Source: Chondrus crispus (taxonomy: Eukaryota; Rhodophyta; Florideophyceae; Gigartinales; Gigartinaceae). From it: a stretch of DNA of 64,000 bases. The first letter of the stretch is position 1. Each line of letters begins with the position of its first letter. The notes below the pieces were generated by a model. It was not told the origin of the DNA. It ran no database searches and was given only the letters and a program-made list of their open reading frames with translations. The DNA is taken from the NCBI RefSeq assembly GCF_000350225.1, contig NW_005179057.1:254534-318533 (forward strand), in the 5' to 3' direction. This document shows, piece by piece, positions 62,728-64,000 of this stretch. Both the position numbers and the translations under genes were made by a program.

Positions 62728-63935
62728 AAAATCTCCCTACGTTTTTTATGCATGGCTGCAAAATTGCATCGAGGCAATTCAATTAGATCTTCGAGAGCTT
62801 TCCAACCTCTCAGCAAAAATATCTCGTTTTTTTCCGCCGCTGTCGGCACCACCCCATGCGAGCCCATGTAAGTAAAAAAACGTTTCTAAACTGAAACGGG
62901 TGGTTGCCAGGGCTATGCCCTCTCGTCCGTACGTACCGTCGCACTTGCGTAAAGCACACGCTCGAGATTCCGGCGCAATTGTTTTTAGTGTTTATCCCAC
63001 TTGGTTGGCTCGTATGGAGCTGTTTCTGTCCCAGTTATATTTTTAGTCGCGGCTTCATTAGGACTTCGTTCCATGCAGATGCTGGGCGTTGACAAGTCGT
63101 GATGATGCATAGTGGTGCAAAGGGCGGAGCGAGTGCCCCTTGCATGGTTGTAGGATCCGGCGCGCAGGTGCCCCCTTCTTGTTAATCTAGTTCTACTCGT
63201 CAGGGGCGTCGTCAAACAGGGGGTAATTTGGCTGCTATCTCTCAATCCCCTCTGTTGCCTGATTTTCTAACGGTAGAAGCGAATAAGACGCATACAGTGG
63301 AGCGATCAAGGGGAGAAGGCGATCTTTACCGATGGATGGGGGATAGGGGGCGGGTTGCAAGAGACTCAGTGGAGCGTGGGTGGTGATGCGGACGAGGAAG
63401 TCTCTGGTTTGTGTTGCAAGAAAAAGAACACATGATGGAAGCGTAGGGCCACTGCGCAGGCACAGGGACGGAGATTTAGATTTTCTGGTTTTTGAGGAGG
63501 TTGTTTGAAGGGCAGTGAGACATTTGTGGTATAAGCATTCTCAGGTTACATGCATGTATGAGGAGCGGGGGAAGGAAAGAAAGGGCAACATGTACGCAAA
63601 CCCTAGAGGCAGTTGTCTAGCTGGGCGCGACGGTAAGTCCTTCAGTTCTTTGTTCTGGGTGCAGTTGCCGTGGAAGAAACAAGGGTGAATGAAGAAGTAA
63701 ACGGGAGGTCGGGGAGTGTATTTGTATTCGGGTCAAAGAAAAACAGTGGGAGTGCGGCATGTCGGGATGGGTTGGATGTGGCAAAGTTGTGTAGGACGAG
63801 GGAGACTCGACTGGTGCCGACACGATCCGTATCGTGGAGGGTATGATGCGGGTGAGTGTGAAAGAGAAGCTGTTGGGGAAAAGTCTGTGGCGCAGTGGAA
63901 GTGTTACTGTGAGGTCTCGGTGGTCTCGCTATGCA
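62728..63935. other. Intergenic, no gene seen
   Basis: Only short, unconvincing ORFs. Confidence 0.4.
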
Positions 63936-63959
63936 CCCCCCCCCCCCCCCCCCCCCCCC
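63936..63959 (+). repeat. Homopolymer C tract (24)
   Basis: Uninterrupted run of C near the right window edge; its length may be unreliable in sequencing. Confidence 0.95.
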
Positions 63960-64000
63960 GGGAGTGAAGAGTTAAAGAAAAGTTGGCAGAATTGCGTTAA

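Overview
The window is eukaryotic nuclear DNA, G+C-rich in its mobile part, and most likely from a red alga. That assignment is an inference. It rests on mostly intronless host genes, a plastid-transit-like leader on a ribose-phosphate isomerase homologue, and a dense load of chromodomain Ty3/gypsy retrotransposons. No bacterial operons, CRISPR arrays, rRNA or recognisable tRNA genes were seen.

Layout. 1-8.1 kb is the 3' part of Ty3/gypsy element A: integrase, chromodomain, an extra sense ORF and an antisense ORF next to its 3' LTR. 8.1-11.9 kb is the 5' end of a related element C on the minus strand (start of pol, gag, 5' LTR). 11.9-14.1 kb holds host-gene remnants: a J-domain ORF and a degraded TFIP11/Ntr1-like gene. 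14,128-27,878 is element B, complete with LTRs and an ATCAT target-site duplication. It carries gag, a 1.5-thousand-residue pol, a 1.8-kb array of CCGA-loop hairpins, and an antisense ORF that starts on the edge of the 3' LTR. 28.7-32.7 kb is a tyrosine-recombinase (DIRS/Ngaro-like) retrotransposon. 33-37 kb has a small unknown ORF, a pogo-type transposase pseudogene and foldback repeats.

38-45 kb is the main host gene island: a four-span tetraspanin-like protein (+), a divergent RpiA homologue (-), a CENP-B/pogo helix-turn-helix fragment (-), a DHX35-like DEAH helicase whose ATPase motifs are lost (+), and an unknown nuclear-type protein (-). 45.7-47.4 kb is a decayed gag-like element, cut by element D (47,445-54,265). 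D is a minus-strand gypsy element with LTRs that look identical but without reverse transcriptase. A LINE C-terminal fragment follows. 55.8-60.4 kb encodes a two-exon, roughly 1,471-residue DM13-DOMON-cytochrome b561 membrane protein (-). The last 3.5 kb has only weak ORFs, a palindrome and a C tract.

How it fits together. Elements A, B, C and D are related LTR retroelements that have inserted into or beside host genes and older elements. Elements B and C share a primer-binding segment, a gag/pol minus-one overlap with a conserved stem-loop, and LTR hairpins with a recurrent CCGA loop. The most unusual signals are the CCGA-loop hairpin array, the antisense ORFs abutting 3' LTRs, the apparently recently mobile D element that lacks reverse transcriptase, and two neighbouring host genes whose reading frames are intact while the expected catalytic residues are gone. 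All similarity calls were made by eye from motifs.
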